47,003 nucleotides of DNA, taken from assembly GCF_001038505.1 (NCBI RefSeq), contig NZ_LDPY01000008.1:1-47003 (forward strand). The letters run 5' to 3'. Positions 26,209 to 34,514 of the stretch are shown in pieces (positions within the stretch are counted from its first letter, which is position 1; each line of letters starts with the position of its first letter). The stretch is from Puniceibacterium sp. IMCC21224 (GTDB lineage Bacteria > Pseudomonadota > Alphaproteobacteria > Rhodobacterales > Rhodobacteraceae). The position numbers and the translations under genes are program-made. The notes beneath the pieces are model-generated. The model saw only the letters and a list, made by a program, of their open reading frames with translations, was not told where the DNA came from and made no database searches.

Positions 26209-26665
26209 CCGCGCCGCTCCCAAAGGAGGGGGGCGGCGACGATCAGGGCGTGCATGGCGTCACCGTTCCTGACAGGCCCGACCGCCCCGCAACACCGGCC
26301 AGTGTGGGGATGCTGATACAGGTTCGGCCCAACGCTGTCATGTTTCATCCCGTTCCGGTCGGCTGCGGTTCCGGCCTCTGACACGTTCGTGTCCTACTCC
26401 GGTGCCTGCCCGACTGCAAACGACTCCTCCAGTCTTCGGGGCCCGTGATGCTGCCATGCAGCATTCCCATGCACCGCTGCATAAATTTTTGTCACCGGGA
26501 ATGCCGATCAATCGGGCGTTTGCGATCCTTTGGAAGCACGTGATTGCCGGGATTCCTGTTGGCAATGGGCATTGCCGTTCCAAGATGATAATTCCTGCAC
26601 GGGATGGTGCCCTCGATCCCGCGTATCGCACCATAGGGAAATTCGGTTGAAACGGTAAGACCTGC
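26209..26665. promoter_or_regulatory. divergent control region between the EPS operon and the Wzc gene
   Basis: About 450 bases without a gene that should hold the promoters for the long minus-strand operon and the plus-strand autokinase. Two symmetric elements are visible: ATGCAGC...GCTGCAT (26456-26482) and GGCAAT...ATTGCC (26561-26576), which could be operators. I could not assign confident -35/-10 boxes. The region is less GC-rich than the genes on each side. Confidence 0.5.
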
Positions 26666-28822
26666 ATGAACAAGACACTCCCATCCCGTCGGCTGCCCAC
26701 AGCACGTAATGAGCCAAGGGACATCGCCCCCGAGGGGGATTTCGTCGATCTCGGCGCGCTTCTGCGGACGCTCTGGCGCGGCAAGCTCCTGATCGCCTTT
26801 GCCACCGGGGTCGCGCTGCTGATCGGCGGCTACTGGGCCTATGTGGCGGCGACGCCGCTCTACAGCGCCACGGCGGTCGTCATGCTGAACAACCGCGAAG
26901 AACAGGTCGTCGATTTCCAGAGCGTGATCGGCGGTCTGGGGTCGGACAGTTCGGTGGTGAACACCGAAGTCGAGGTGCTCAAGAGCCGGAGCTTGCTCGG
27001 CAAGGTGGTTGACCGGCTCGACCTCACGCAGGATCCCGAATTCAACAGCGCCCTGCGGCCGCCCTTGGCATTGACCCGGCTCAAGCAGACGGTCCGGTCG
27101 CTGCTGCCCGCAGAGCCGGTCCAGATCACCATGCGCTCGCCCGAAGAGATCGCCCGGCAGGTCCGCGACAACACGGTAAACGGGCTGCTGGGCAAGCTGA
27201 ACGTGCGCAACATCCCCCAGAGCCTGGTCTTTCGGGTCAGCATCGAAACCGGCAACCCGCGCAAGTCGGCCCGCATCGCCGACACCTTGGTCGATCTCTA
27301 TATCCTCACCCAGCTCGAGTCGAAATTCGAGGCGACGGAACAGGCCACCTCGTGGTTGACCGACCGCGTGGCCCAGCTTCAGGTGCAGCTCGAAGAAGCC
27401 GAAACCAGAGTTACCAACTTCCGCTCGGGCACCGATCTCATCAACCTGGAATCTCTTGAGGCCCAGGAACGCCAGATCAAGGATCTGCGCGACCGCATCG
27501 GTTCAACCCGGATCACCCGCGACATGGCAGTGCAGCGGCTCGACGCTATCCACGCCGCGGACACGCCCGCAGCCCAGGCCGAGGCGTCGGGCGACCAGCC
27601 GCTGCAGCAGTACCTGTCGCGGATCGACGACGCACCCATCCGCCAATCCTTCGACGCCCGGCTGGAACAGGTCGTCACCCGCGCCACACTCGAGGTGCAG
27701 CGCGCTGAAAACCAACTGGCGGCGCTCACCGCCTCGCAGGCCGATCTCGAGGCTCAGCTCGACAGCCAGAGCAACGATCTCATCACGCTCCAGCAACTCA
27801 CCCGCGAGGCCGAGGCCAGCCGCCTGCTCTACGAATACTTCCTCGCCCGGCTCAAGGAAACGTCGGCCCAGCAGGGGATCCAGCAAGCCGACAGCCGCAT
27901 CATATCGGATGCCGTGCCGCCCAGCAGCGCCGCGTCGCCGCGCAAATCGCTGATCCTGCTGATCAGTGCGGTGCTGGGTGCGATCGCGGGCATGGCTCTG
28001 GTGCTGCTGCGCGAACTGCGCCACGATAGTTTTCGCACCGCCGACACGATTGAGACGACGACCGGCTACCCGGTCATGGGTCAGGTGCCGATGCTGCCGT
28101 CGCGGCGGCGCAAGGATGCCATCCGTTACCTCTCTGAACGGCCCACCTCGGCCGCCGCCGAGGCAGTGCGCAACCTGCGCACCTCGGTTCTGCTGTCCAA
28201 TGTCGACAACCCGCCCCAGGTCATCGCGACGTCCTCGTCGCTGCCGGGCGAGGGCAAGACCACCCTGTCGCTCGCGCTCAGCCAGAATCTGGCCGGCATG
28301 GGCAAGAAGGTCCTGCTGATCGAAGGTGACATCCGCCGCCGGGTCATGTCGACCTACATAAGCGACGACGCTAACACGCGGACCGGCCTGATCGCCGTCC
28401 TCACCGGCCAGCAGACCCTGTCCGAAACTGTGATCCACGACGAAACAGTCGGGGCCGATATCCTGCTGGGCGGGAAAAGTTCGGTCAATGCCGCCGACCT
28501 GTTCTCGTCCGACCGCTTCCATGCGCTACTGGACGAGGCGCGCAAGACCTACGACCAGATCATCATCGACACGCCGCCAGTGCTGGTGGTACCCGATGCG
28601 CGCATCATCGCCCAGGTGGCGGATGCGCTTCTCTTCGCGGTGAAATGGGACAGCACCTCGCAGTCGCAGGTGATTGAGGCGCTGCGCATGTTCGAAAGCG
28701 TGAACCACCCGGTCAGCGGCATTGTGCTCAACCAGATCAGCCCACGTGGAATGAAGCGTTACGGCTATGGCGACAAGTACGGCGCCTATGCCGCCTACGG
28801 GCGCAAGTACTACGTGAACTGA
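26666..28822 (+). CDS. Wzc-type polysaccharide co-polymerase and tyrosine autokinase
   Basis: An inner-membrane protein of 718 residues fusing a Wzz-type chain-length domain to a cytoplasmic BY-kinase. Seen: an N-terminal Wzz region with a first membrane segment (about residues 45-65), a periplasmic coiled-coil section, a second membrane segment (ILLISAVLGAIAGMALVLL, about 430-455), then the kinase with Walker A LPGEGKTTL (about 523-531), Walker A' LLIEGDIRRR (about 548-557), Walker B IIIDTPPVLV, and a C-terminal cluster of nine or so tyrosines. It should cycle between phosphorylated and free states to drive Wzy-dependent polymerisation and export. It is transcribed away from the operon that carries Wzx and Wzy, so it is the natural co-polymerase for that operon. 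Confidence 0.95.
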   Translation: MNKTLPSRRLPTARNEPRDIAPEGDFVDLGALLRTLWRGKLLIAFATGVALLIGGYWAYVAATPLYSATAVVMLNNREEQVVDFQSVIGGLGSDSSVVNTEVEVLKSRSLLGKVVDRLDLTQDPEFNSALRPPLALTRLKQTVRSLLPAEPVQITMRSPEEIARQVRDNTVNGLLGKLNVRNIPQSLVFRVSIETGNPRKSARIADTLVDLYILTQLESKFEATEQATSWLTDRVAQLQVQLEEAETRVTNFRSGTDLINLESLEAQERQIKDLRDRIGSTRITRDMAVQRLDAIHAADTPAAQAEASGDQPLQQYLSRIDDAPIRQSFDARLEQVVTRATLEVQRAENQLAALTASQADLEAQLDSQSNDLITLQQLTREAEASRLLYEYFLARLKETSAQQGIQQADSRIISDAVPPSSAASPRKSLILLISAVLGAIAGMALVLLRELRHDSFRTADTIETTTGYPVMGQVPMLPSRRRKDAIRYLSERPTSAAAEAVRNLRTSVLLSNVDNPPQVIATSSSLPGEGKTTLSLALSQNLAGMGKKVLLIEGDIRRRVMSTYISDDANTRTGLIAVLTGQQTLSETVIHDETVGADILLGGKSSVNAADLFSSDRFHALLDEARKTYDQIIIDTPPVLVVPDARIIAQVADALLFAVKWDSTSQSQVIEALRMFESVNHPVSGIVLNQISPRGMKRYGYGDKYGAYAAYGRKYYVN

Positions 28823-28908
28823 GCCTGCCCCCGGCTCTGCCGACTGGTACAGTGCGTTTTGCGCACTTGTCCCACCCCCTTTCACCAGAACACGCCTTGG
28901 TCAACGCA

Positions 28909-28942
28909 GAACGGCCGCGATGTTTTCACATCGCGGCCGTTC
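28909..28942. terminator. bidirectional stem-loop between convergent genes
   Basis: A perfect 14-base inverted repeat (GAACGGCCGCGATG at 28909-28922, its complement at 28929-28942) with a six-base TTTTCA loop. It lies between the stops of the Wzc gene (plus) and the VPLPA-CTERM gene (minus). There is no clear T-run on either side, but position and stability make a shared terminator the best reading. Confidence 0.75.
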
Positions 28943-28968
28943 CAGATCGAATATGGAACGTTGCGGTC

Positions 28969-29505
28969 TCAGGCGGCCTTTTGGCGCTTGCGCAGCGCTG
29001 CTATGCCACCCAGTGCGCCGATCAGCAGAAGCCCGCCGGCCGGGAGCGGAACCTCGGAAGGGATACCCTCCACGGTGAGGTCGAATTCCAGGGTGCCGCT
29101 GCTCGGCTGCGCTGTTTCCAGCACGCCGAGCGTGTATTCGCCCGCGTCGAGGCCAGCAAACAGCGTGGTGCCGTCGACGGTGTTGGAATAGATGAAGCTG
29201 CAGCCCCCTGCGAACGGTGCGCCACCGCTGTCGCAGGCGGTCGCCGAAGCGGTGGTCAAACGGGTCGCGCCATCCAGCAGGATGTAGCCGGTCCGGTCAG
29301 AACCACTACCCGTGTAAAAGCTCAACGAAAGCGCTGCGGTCTGTGTCCCGGACAACGTGAAGTTTACCACGCTCTGGTAAGGTGTGCCTGGTCCGACACC
29401 CGACCAAGTGAATGTGTAGGGGGTTATGGTCGCGGCTTCTGCTTCTTGCGCACCAAAGACAGTTGCTAAGGCCAGGGCAGCAGTTATGGATTTAATTACA
29501 TACAT
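28969..29505 (-). CDS. VPLPA-CTERM sorting-domain surface protein
   Basis: A secreted protein of 178 residues with a C-terminal exosortase sorting signal. Seen: a signal peptide (residues 1 to about 24, ending AEA), a beta-rich middle with many Thr, Ser and Gly residues and one likely Cys pair, and the tripartite C-tail at 152-178: VPLPAGG, a hydrophobic helix, then RKRQK. This is the VPLPA-CTERM signal recognised by exosortase D (XrtD) in Rhodobacterales, and an XrtD-like gene is present at 32563-34170. The mature domain was not recognised. Such proteins are thought to be anchored or released at the surface together with exopolysaccharide. A GAGG ribosome site precedes the ATG. Confidence 0.9.
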   Translation of the reverse strand: MYVIKSITAALALATVFGAQEAEAATITPYTFTWSGVGPGTPYQSVVNFTLSGTQTAALSLSFYTGSGSDRTGYILLDGATRLTTASATACDSGGAPFAGGCSFIYSNTVDGTTLFAGLDAGEYTLGVLETAQPSSGTLEFDLTVEGIPSEVPLPAGGLLLIGALGGIAALRKRQKAA

Positions 29506-30067
29506 GTTAAAAGTACCTCTTTGGGCAAATAATCAGAAATCTTGCAATTCACTATGAGACGGGCCGGGCTCAAGTCAATGTATTATCACCTGTTTGGGCC
29601 TGCCTTAACAGAGAGACGACACCTAAATAAGCATTTGTTAACCTTATTGCTGATCCACTCGCAGGCCCTACACGCTGAGGTGGTGCGGTTACATTGCTAT
29701 TTCTCTTCTCAAGGTATTCCCGGCCACTGGGTCAGGTTGTCAAAAGAACAGTTTTTGTGCTCGCCCGTAGGCTCCCTAGGATCAGCTCCTATTGATTTCG
29801 GCATGATGGGGCTCCGAAAAGGAGATCGTATTCATAAAAATATCTGTTCTGGTTGTAATTCAATGAGTTTGGGGGATGGCTTGACAGTGGTATGCGAGCA
29901 ATTACCTGCCTGTTCTTTCACCATATGGAATCGCGTCAGTTTCACCCGCTATTTAATCGGACCGACTCATCTGTAGTTTCGACGAGTGTTTATTTGTGTT
30001 TTATCTGTGTTTAGGCGGAAAAACTATGCCTCAAACATTTGATTATACTGTATATTCGCAACTCTCC
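29506..30067. other. AT-rich non-coding region leading into the replication origin
   Basis: About 560 bases, distinctly more AT-rich than the genes around it. An open frame at 29542-29976 has no recognisable protein and atypical composition, so I do not call it. Near the right end is a tandem 11-base near-repeat TTTATTTGTGT / TTTATCTGTGT (29989-30010), a candidate strand-opening element beside the iterons. Confidence 0.45.
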
Positions 30068-30291
30068 GGTTCCTGATACCCCGAATCTTGGTTCCTGTTC
30101 TCCGCGATTCGGTTCCTGTTCTCCGCGATTCGCACCATTTGCGAATCGATTCGCATTGTTCCGTTGTCGGACCGGTCAAACGGCGTTTCTTCAGGCCGAT
30201 TCGCTAGCCCAGTTCCTGATACCCCGAATTCACCTTGACAGTGGGTTCCTGATACCCCGAATGTAGGTCATGGTTCCTGATACCCCGAATC
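30068..30291 (+). repeat. origin iterons for RepA (six copies)
   Basis: Six direct copies of a 19-21 base unit with core GGTTCCTG: four close copies of the GGTTCCTGATACCCCGAAT type at 30068-30087, 30211-30230 (first base A), 30244-30262 and 30272-30291, and two identical tandem copies of a variant (GGTTCCTGTTCTCCGCGATTC is 21 bases long; core GGTTCCTGTTCTCCGCG) at 30090-30110 and 30111-30131. The last copy overlaps the repA start codon. Iterons beside an RPA-family repA are the classic origin layout for RepA binding and copy control. Confidence 0.9.
30141..30154. repeat. 14-base palindrome inside the iteron array
   Basis: A perfect palindrome GCGAATCGATTCGC lies in the gap between the third and fourth iterons. 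Its half GCGAATC is related to the iteron 3' end (GCGATTC or CGAATC in inverted form). It may bind a RepA dimer as an operator controlling repA; this role is inference. Confidence 0.6.
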
Positions 30292-31340
30292 TCCTCGACC
30301 AGCTTCTGCCGGATCGCCATCCTCAGGCGGATTTCTTCATTTGCGACGTTGCAGATGCGATCCTCAAGGATCTGATTCCGCAGATGGAACATCCGTTCTA
30401 CGTCCTGTCGAAAAAGCCGGAAACCGCTGTGCGCCGCTATGAACACGGCGACAAATGGCTCGAGGTGATCCCCAGCGCCAAGGGGCAGGCGACAATCTAT
30501 GACAAGGATATCCTGATCTATGTGGTCAGCCAGATCATGCACCGGATCAACCGTGGCGAAAAGGTCGAACGCCGGATCCGCTTCAACCCGCGCGATCTGC
30601 TGATTTTTGTCAACCGCGGCACCGGCGGCAAGGATTACGAAGCTTTCTGCGAGGCGCTGGACCGGCTGATGGGCACGGTGATCAAGACCAACATTACCAC
30701 CACCGGGGGCGATCAGGACGATGTGCCGATGGGCGACGAAGAACGCCTCGGCTGGTTCCACCTGATCGAAAGCGCCCACATCAACCGCAAGAACAACGAG
30801 GCAGGCGGGCGGATCATGTCGGCCGAGATCCAGATCAGCGAATGGATATTCAACGGTATCCGGCGCAAATCGGTCCTGACCCTGCACCGCGACTATTTCC
30901 GCCTGCGCAAGCCGATCGAACGCCGCGTCTACGAGATTGCGCGCAAGATGTGCGGCGCCCGTCCCGAGCTGGAAATCGGTCTGGAAAAGCTGCTCAAACG
31001 CACCGGCGCGCGGACCGAGCTGAAGCGGTTCCGCCACACCCTGCGCGAGATTGCGACCCACAACCATCTGCCAGACTACCTCGTCGCCTATGACGAGGTG
31101 CGCGACATGGTGATTTTCAAGGGCAGGGGAACTGTGGTGGCGATCGACCCGGCGGAAAAGGTGTTTATCCCGCCGTTGTCTTCCGAAACCTACGACCATG
31201 CCCGCAGGGTGGCGCCGGGTTGGGATGTACGCGTGCTGGAACAGGAATGGCGGTCCTGGGCGGACGAGATCCCCAAGAACGCCGATGCGGCTTTCCTTGG
31301 GTTTTGCAAGCGACGGTCCGAGAGTACCGCGCTGCGTTGA
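30270..31340 (+). CDS. repA: plasmid replication initiator RepA (RPA family)
   Basis: A replication initiator of 356 residues of the RPA (replication initiator protein A) family common on alphaproteobacterial plasmids. It binds the upstream iterons and opens the origin. Seen: the characteristic opening LPDRHPQADFFICDVADAI, PFYVLSKKPE, KGQATIYDKDILIY, a winged-helix-like middle with RDYFRLRKPIERRVYEIARK and a C-terminal RTELKRFRHTLREI. The frame has a stop codon directly upstream (30264-30266), so the ATG at 30270 is the earliest possible start; this ATG lies inside the last iteron, which therefore encodes residues MVPDTPN. RepA binding to that copy would block its own start. It is the only replicase in the window. 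Confidence 0.95.
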   Translation: MVPDTPNLLDQLLPDRHPQADFFICDVADAILKDLIPQMEHPFYVLSKKPETAVRRYEHGDKWLEVIPSAKGQATIYDKDILIYVVSQIMHRINRGEKVERRIRFNPRDLLIFVNRGTGGKDYEAFCEALDRLMGTVIKTNITTTGGDQDDVPMGDEERLGWFHLIESAHINRKNNEAGGRIMSAEIQISEWIFNGIRRKSVLTLHRDYFRLRKPIERRVYEIARKMCGARPELEIGLEKLLKRTGARTELKRFRHTLREIATHNHLPDYLVAYDEVRDMVIFKGRGTVVAIDPAEKVFIPPLSSETYDHARRVAPGWDVRVLEQEWRSWADEIPKNADAAFLGFCKRRSESTALR

Positions 31341-31355
31341 CCCTCAGCGCCGGGG

Positions 31356-31541
31356 TCAGGCGGCTTGGCGCCGCACAGCGACAAGCAGAACGGTCAGGGT
31401 TGCGGGCCAGACGACGCAGGCCAGATACCCCAGAAGGTCGAACAGAAAGCTCCGGTTGCCGGCACGTTTCTGTTCGCAATAAGTCATGCAGACCGCAAAA
31501 ATTGCCACGACCAAATAGGCAGCCATTAGGAATGTCATCAT
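31356..31541 (-). CDS. small two-span membrane protein, unknown function
   Basis: A predicted protein of 61 residues (60 from the second ATG at 31538). Seen: a first membrane segment FLMAAYLVVAIFAVCMTY, a short charged loop CEQKRAGNRS, and a second hydrophobic segment ending VLLVAVRRQAA, a clean helical-hairpin pattern rather than random frame. A weak GGA lies about nine bases before the start. Its stop is 15 bases from the repA stop, convergent. I do not recognise a family. It could be a plasmid maintenance or toxin-like peptide, but nothing specific supports that. Confidence 0.55.
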   Translation of the reverse strand: MMTFLMAAYLVVAIFAVCMTYCEQKRAGNRSFLFDLLGYLACVVWPATLTVLLVAVRRQAA

Positions 31542-31820
31542 GTCGTATTTCCAGCAATCCGTTTCAATCGAGCAGCGTCATATCGGTTTTGAGATAGAAT
31601 GTGATTTGGTCTCGCATATGTCCTTAATAAGACAAGGCTAGGATGACGCGACATAATAAAGCTTTAATGACTGCAGGGCTGTGGCAAGGGCAGTTTTTTA
31701 CCGGGATCGTCTCAGAATGCGGCAGAAATGCATCTGACTGACGCGGGGCGTAATATATGCCGGAACCGGATTGTCGTGTCTGTGCGCGGGATACAGACAC
31801 GACAACTGCGGATCGGGGTG
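31542..31820. other. intergenic stretch with a strong inverted repeat
   Basis: Roughly 280 bases with no supported gene. It holds the upstream region of the small membrane protein and, at its right side, the inverted repeat listed separately downstream of the rhomboid gene. Confidence 0.4.
31771..31805 (-). terminator. stem-loop downstream of the rhomboid gene
   Basis: A perfect 13-base inverted repeat (TTGTCGTGTCTGT at 31771-31783 and its complement at 31793-31805) with a nine-base loop, starting 16 bases after the rhomboid stop in the minus direction. It is a good candidate terminator for the exosortase-rhomboid transcript, though no T-run follows; a protein-binding site is the alternative. 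Confidence 0.6.
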
Positions 31821-32507
31821 TCACGGGAACGTACGCGCCGCTGTTGGCCAGAACAGGGCAAAGATCGCGCCGCTCAGGAAACCGCCGGTATGGGCCTGCC
31901 AAGCGACGGGGGTCCCCACCAGAACGCGTCCGGCAAAGTCAAACAGGACCAGCACCCCGGCGCAGGCCAGGAGCCGCATCAGCTGTGCCATGGGGTGGGG
32001 GGCTGCGTTCGGGCCCTGCGGGGTGATTAGCCCTGAATCGACGCACCATGCCCCCAGTAAGCCAAAGAGCGCCCCCGAGGCGCCCACCATTGTGGCATGG
32101 GGGGGCCCGACCAGTGCGAACATTGCGGCAGCCCCGATTGTGGCGACCGCATAGAGCGCCCAAAGACCCGGCGAGGTCCGCCGCTCTAATGTGAGCCGTC
32201 CAAGATAGACAAGCGCCGCCATGTTGCCGACCAGATGCACAATGCCGGTGTGCAGCAGGCCATAGGTGGCGAACATTGTCACCGGCTGGGCAGCAAAGAC
32301 CGACGGCACGTCCTTAAGCAGGTCAGGCTGGAACGACCCCATCCGATAGGCGAGCAGGCGCAGATAGGGTGGCCCGGCCAGACCCCGATCTGCCAGGGTC
32401 AGCACCAGTTCGGGCAGGATGCTGGCCAGCAGCAGCAGCAGCAGCGCCGGCGGCCAGGGCAACCAGCGCGAGGGGTGTCTGCGATCAGGCCGGGCGGGTG
32501 TGGTCAT
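31821..32507 (-). CDS. rhomboid-family intramembrane serine protease
   Basis: A membrane protein of about 228 residues. Seen: six hydrophobic segments, the rhomboid HxxxxH..GN block (HTGIVHLVGN, His86, His91 and Asn95), the catalytic serine in GASGALFG (Ser144) and the catalytic histidine in AWQAHTGG (His206). All parts of the Ser-His dyad are present, so it should be active. It starts 55 bases after the exosortase stop on the same strand, so the two are probably co-transcribed. Longer frames upstream of 32507 overlap the exosortase gene and are not credible. Rhomboids of the rhombosortase type process C-terminal sorting signals; whether this one does, or trims surface proteins sorted by the neighbouring exosortase, is inference. 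Confidence 0.88.
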   Translation of the reverse strand: MTTPARPDRRHPSRWLPWPPALLLLLLASILPELVLTLADRGLAGPPYLRLLAYRMGSFQPDLLKDVPSVFAAQPVTMFATYGLLHTGIVHLVGNMAALVYLGRLTLERRTSPGLWALYAVATIGAAAMFALVGPPHATMVGASGALFGLLGAWCVDSGLITPQGPNAAPHPMAQLMRLLACAGVLVLFDFAGRVLVGTPVAWQAHTGGFLSGAIFALFWPTAARTFP

Positions 32508-32562
32508 CACGCCGGGGTGCAGCCCAGTGGTCGGAGCGCAAGGGATACCTCGGACATGCCCG

Positions 32563-34170
32563 CTATTCCGGGATAAAGCGGGGCAGGCGGGGCAGCAACT
32601 CGGCCATGAAGCCCTGCAGGCGGGCATCGGCATCGGTCTCGCTTTCGTTCGGCTGGATTGGCGTGACAAAGCGCACCAGCGCGCCGTCAGTACGCCCGAT
32701 GGTCAGGCTGTCCCAGACCACGTCCGCCTTGGCGAGATAGTCGTTGGTCATCCGCTCTCCGCGCTGTTCGAACCAGTAATAGACCAGCTGGCGCGACAGC
32801 CCCTTTTCGATCACCGCCCGGTTCAGGTTAAAGGTGCCATAGACGGTGTCCTGGATCGTCACCTCGGTTGGGTCGATGGAAAACACCTCCCAACCGCCGA
32901 CGGGCAGGCAGACTTCGGGCGAATGGATGCCTGAGCCTTCGGTCTGCTTGTCATAATAGGCCGAAAAAAAGTTGACATAGGTGTCGGGGCGGCCCGGTTC
33001 GGTATAGACAGCGTTGATGTAATCCGAGGCGTTCAGCACCCTGGCCGTCTCGGGCTCCAGCGGGATAGTGTAGCTGTTCCAGTCGCCGATGCCGCGCGGG
33101 AACAGGGCAAAGCTGTCCCGCTGGGGCAGCACCCGGTCCGGGGCGGGGGTCAGCACAAAGGCCGCCGTCACCGCAGCGCTGAGCAGGGTGGCGATCAAGA
33201 TACCGCGGGCTGGGGCAATCGACAGAATCCGCGTCGCCTGCGCCCCCAATCCGTCGAAATCCATGTCGATCGTGTCGCGCAGGGACAGCGGGCTTGGCGT
33301 CAGCCGCTGTAGCAGCACCGCCGTCAGGAACAGGATGCCGATGCAGGCACCAAAGATCACCCAGCCTTCAAAGAAGTGCAGGAACCCTTCGGCCTGGCCG
33401 ATGCCGTAACTGTCGACCAGCACGCCGATCATGCCGATCCGAAAGGAATTCATGAACACGGTCAGTGGTGCCGCCATAAGGAACATCACCGCCTTGTGCC
33501 AGAACGGCCCGCGATACAGGATCGCAAACAGATAGCTGAACGACAGGATCGGGAACAGGTAGCGCAGGCCGGAACAGGCCTCGGCCACCTGCAGCTTGTA
33601 AACGCCCAGGTCGATCACGTTGCCTTCGAGGAATACCGGGACACCTGCGAGCTGGATGAACCAGACCCCCAGTTCCGAAGACACCAGTTGGAGGAATATG
33701 GTGAGCTGCCAATAAACGAACTGCGGTAGCGGCAGCATGAAAATCAGATGCAGCACCGGCAGCTGGTGGGTTTTGCCCCGCTGCCAGCCGAACCCAGTCA
33801 GCACCACGCCGCCCACCCAGATGATCAGCGCATAGGTCACCACATCCGGAATCCGCACCAGATTGCCGAAGATGCCGAATAACAACCCGATCAGCAGCAC
33901 CACGATTCCGGGCCAGCGGTTCACAGGGGCTGCGGGATCGCGGGGCGGCGCTTGACGCAGTTCCCGCAGGAACAGATATAGCGAGATCAGCGGGATCAGC
34001 GGCCCGTGGCTGTACTCGGGCGTGATCCAGGCGGCGCCCAGCGACTGAAACCCCAGCCAAAAGATTGGCAGCGCGGCAACGATGAGCGCCGCGAACAACA
34101 GCAGGCCCAGCGGATTGACGGGTCGTGTGCCGGAAATGGCAAAACGGGAAAGGCTGCTGGCATCTGACAT
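32563..34170 (-). CDS. xrtD: exosortase D-like (XrtD) with C-terminal EpsI domain
   Basis: A membrane transpeptidase-like protein of 535 residues that should cleave VPLPA-CTERM signals. Seen: an N-terminal exosortase part of about eight membrane segments with the catalytic Cys199 in EACSGLRYL, Arg244 in NSFRIGM and His265 in GFLHFFEGW, which together form the family's active site; then a C-terminal EpsI-type domain (about residue 330 onward) with GIGDWNSY and [15 protein letters not shown]. The exosortase-EpsI fusion is the arrangement of VPLPA-CTERM-specific XrtD. The only sorting-signal protein in the window, at 28969-29505, carries exactly this signal. EpsI's job is not established. A rhomboid gene follows. 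Confidence 0.93.
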   Translation of the reverse strand: MSDASSLSRFAISGTRPVNPLGLLLFAALIVAALPIFWLGFQSLGAAWITPEYSHGPLIPLISLYLFLRELRQAPPRDPAAPVNRWPGIVVLLIGLLFGIFGNLVRIPDVVTYALIIWVGGVVLTGFGWQRGKTHQLPVLHLIFMLPLPQFVYWQLTIFLQLVSSELGVWFIQLAGVPVFLEGNVIDLGVYKLQVAEACSGLRYLFPILSFSYLFAILYRGPFWHKAVMFLMAAPLTVFMNSFRIGMIGVLVDSYGIGQAEGFLHFFEGWVIFGACIGILFLTAVLLQRLTPSPLSLRDTIDMDFDGLGAQATRILSIAPARGILIATLLSAAVTAAFVLTPAPDRVLPQRDSFALFPRGIGDWNSYTIPLEPETARVLNASDYINAVYTEPGRPDTYVNFFSAYYDKQTEGSGIHSPEVCLPVGGWEVFSIDPTEVTIQDTVYGTFNLNRAVIEKGLSRQLVYYWFEQRGERMTNDYLAKADVVWDSLTIGRTDGALVRFVTPIQPNESETDADARLQGFMAELLPRLPRFIPE

Positions 34171-34514
34171 AAAGGCGGGTCCGGTTTCTGGGCACTATTT
34201 ACAAAACGCGGGCAGGACCTGCCGCGCGTAAGAGCGCTATACCAAGATCGTCGGGCGGAATCGATTCCCCATGGTCCCGCCGAGGATAGAATTACGCAGG
34301 TGTGTTCTGCCCGCTGTCCCTGTTTCCGGTTCATGGCAATCACCGCGGCGCACCAGTGTTGCGCGGGCCATGAAGCAGCCTGGGGGCCCAGAACAGATTC
34401 CAGATCAAGGCATGGCCTGCGATCCCGGCCAGTCCGGGCAGGACAAGACTGCTTGGCCCGCCATGGAACAATGCCAGCGCGGCATAGATCAGGTCCAGTT
34501 GCCCAATCAGGGGG
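34171..34514. promoter_or_regulatory. region upstream of the exosortase gene
   Basis: About 340 bases that should contain the exosortase promoter. Two symmetric sites stand out: GGCAGGACCTGCC (34211-34223) and the 12-base palindrome GGAATCGATTCC (34257-34268). The right part (about 34340-34514, minus strand) is an open, hydrophobic reading frame of about 58 codons lacking a start codon, described separately. Confidence 0.45.
34340..34514 (-). pseudogene. possible remnant of a small membrane-protein gene
   Basis: Read on the minus strand, this stretch gives a coding-like hydrophobic peptide (LIGQLDLIYAALALFHGG, then a second hydrophobic part ending APRLLHGPRN) closed by TGA at 34340. No ATG, GTG or TTG start is evident and the frame runs back into the acyltransferase gene out of phase. 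It may be the tail of a broken gene or a frame that shifts from the acyltransferase. Chance is also possible. Confidence 0.25.

Noticed and set aside
29542..29976. 144-residue plus-strand open frame upstream of the origin
   Set aside because: AT-rich, no ribosome site, no recognisable motif, and overlaps the probable promoter of the VPLPA-CTERM gene and the lead-in to the origin.
30068..30291. CRISPR-like array
   Set aside because: Repeat spacing is irregular and spacers are too short or absent; the layout beside repA fits origin iterons.
30204..31199. 331-residue open frame antisense to repA
   Set aside because: It is a shadow of the repA reading frame and covers the iterons on the other strand.
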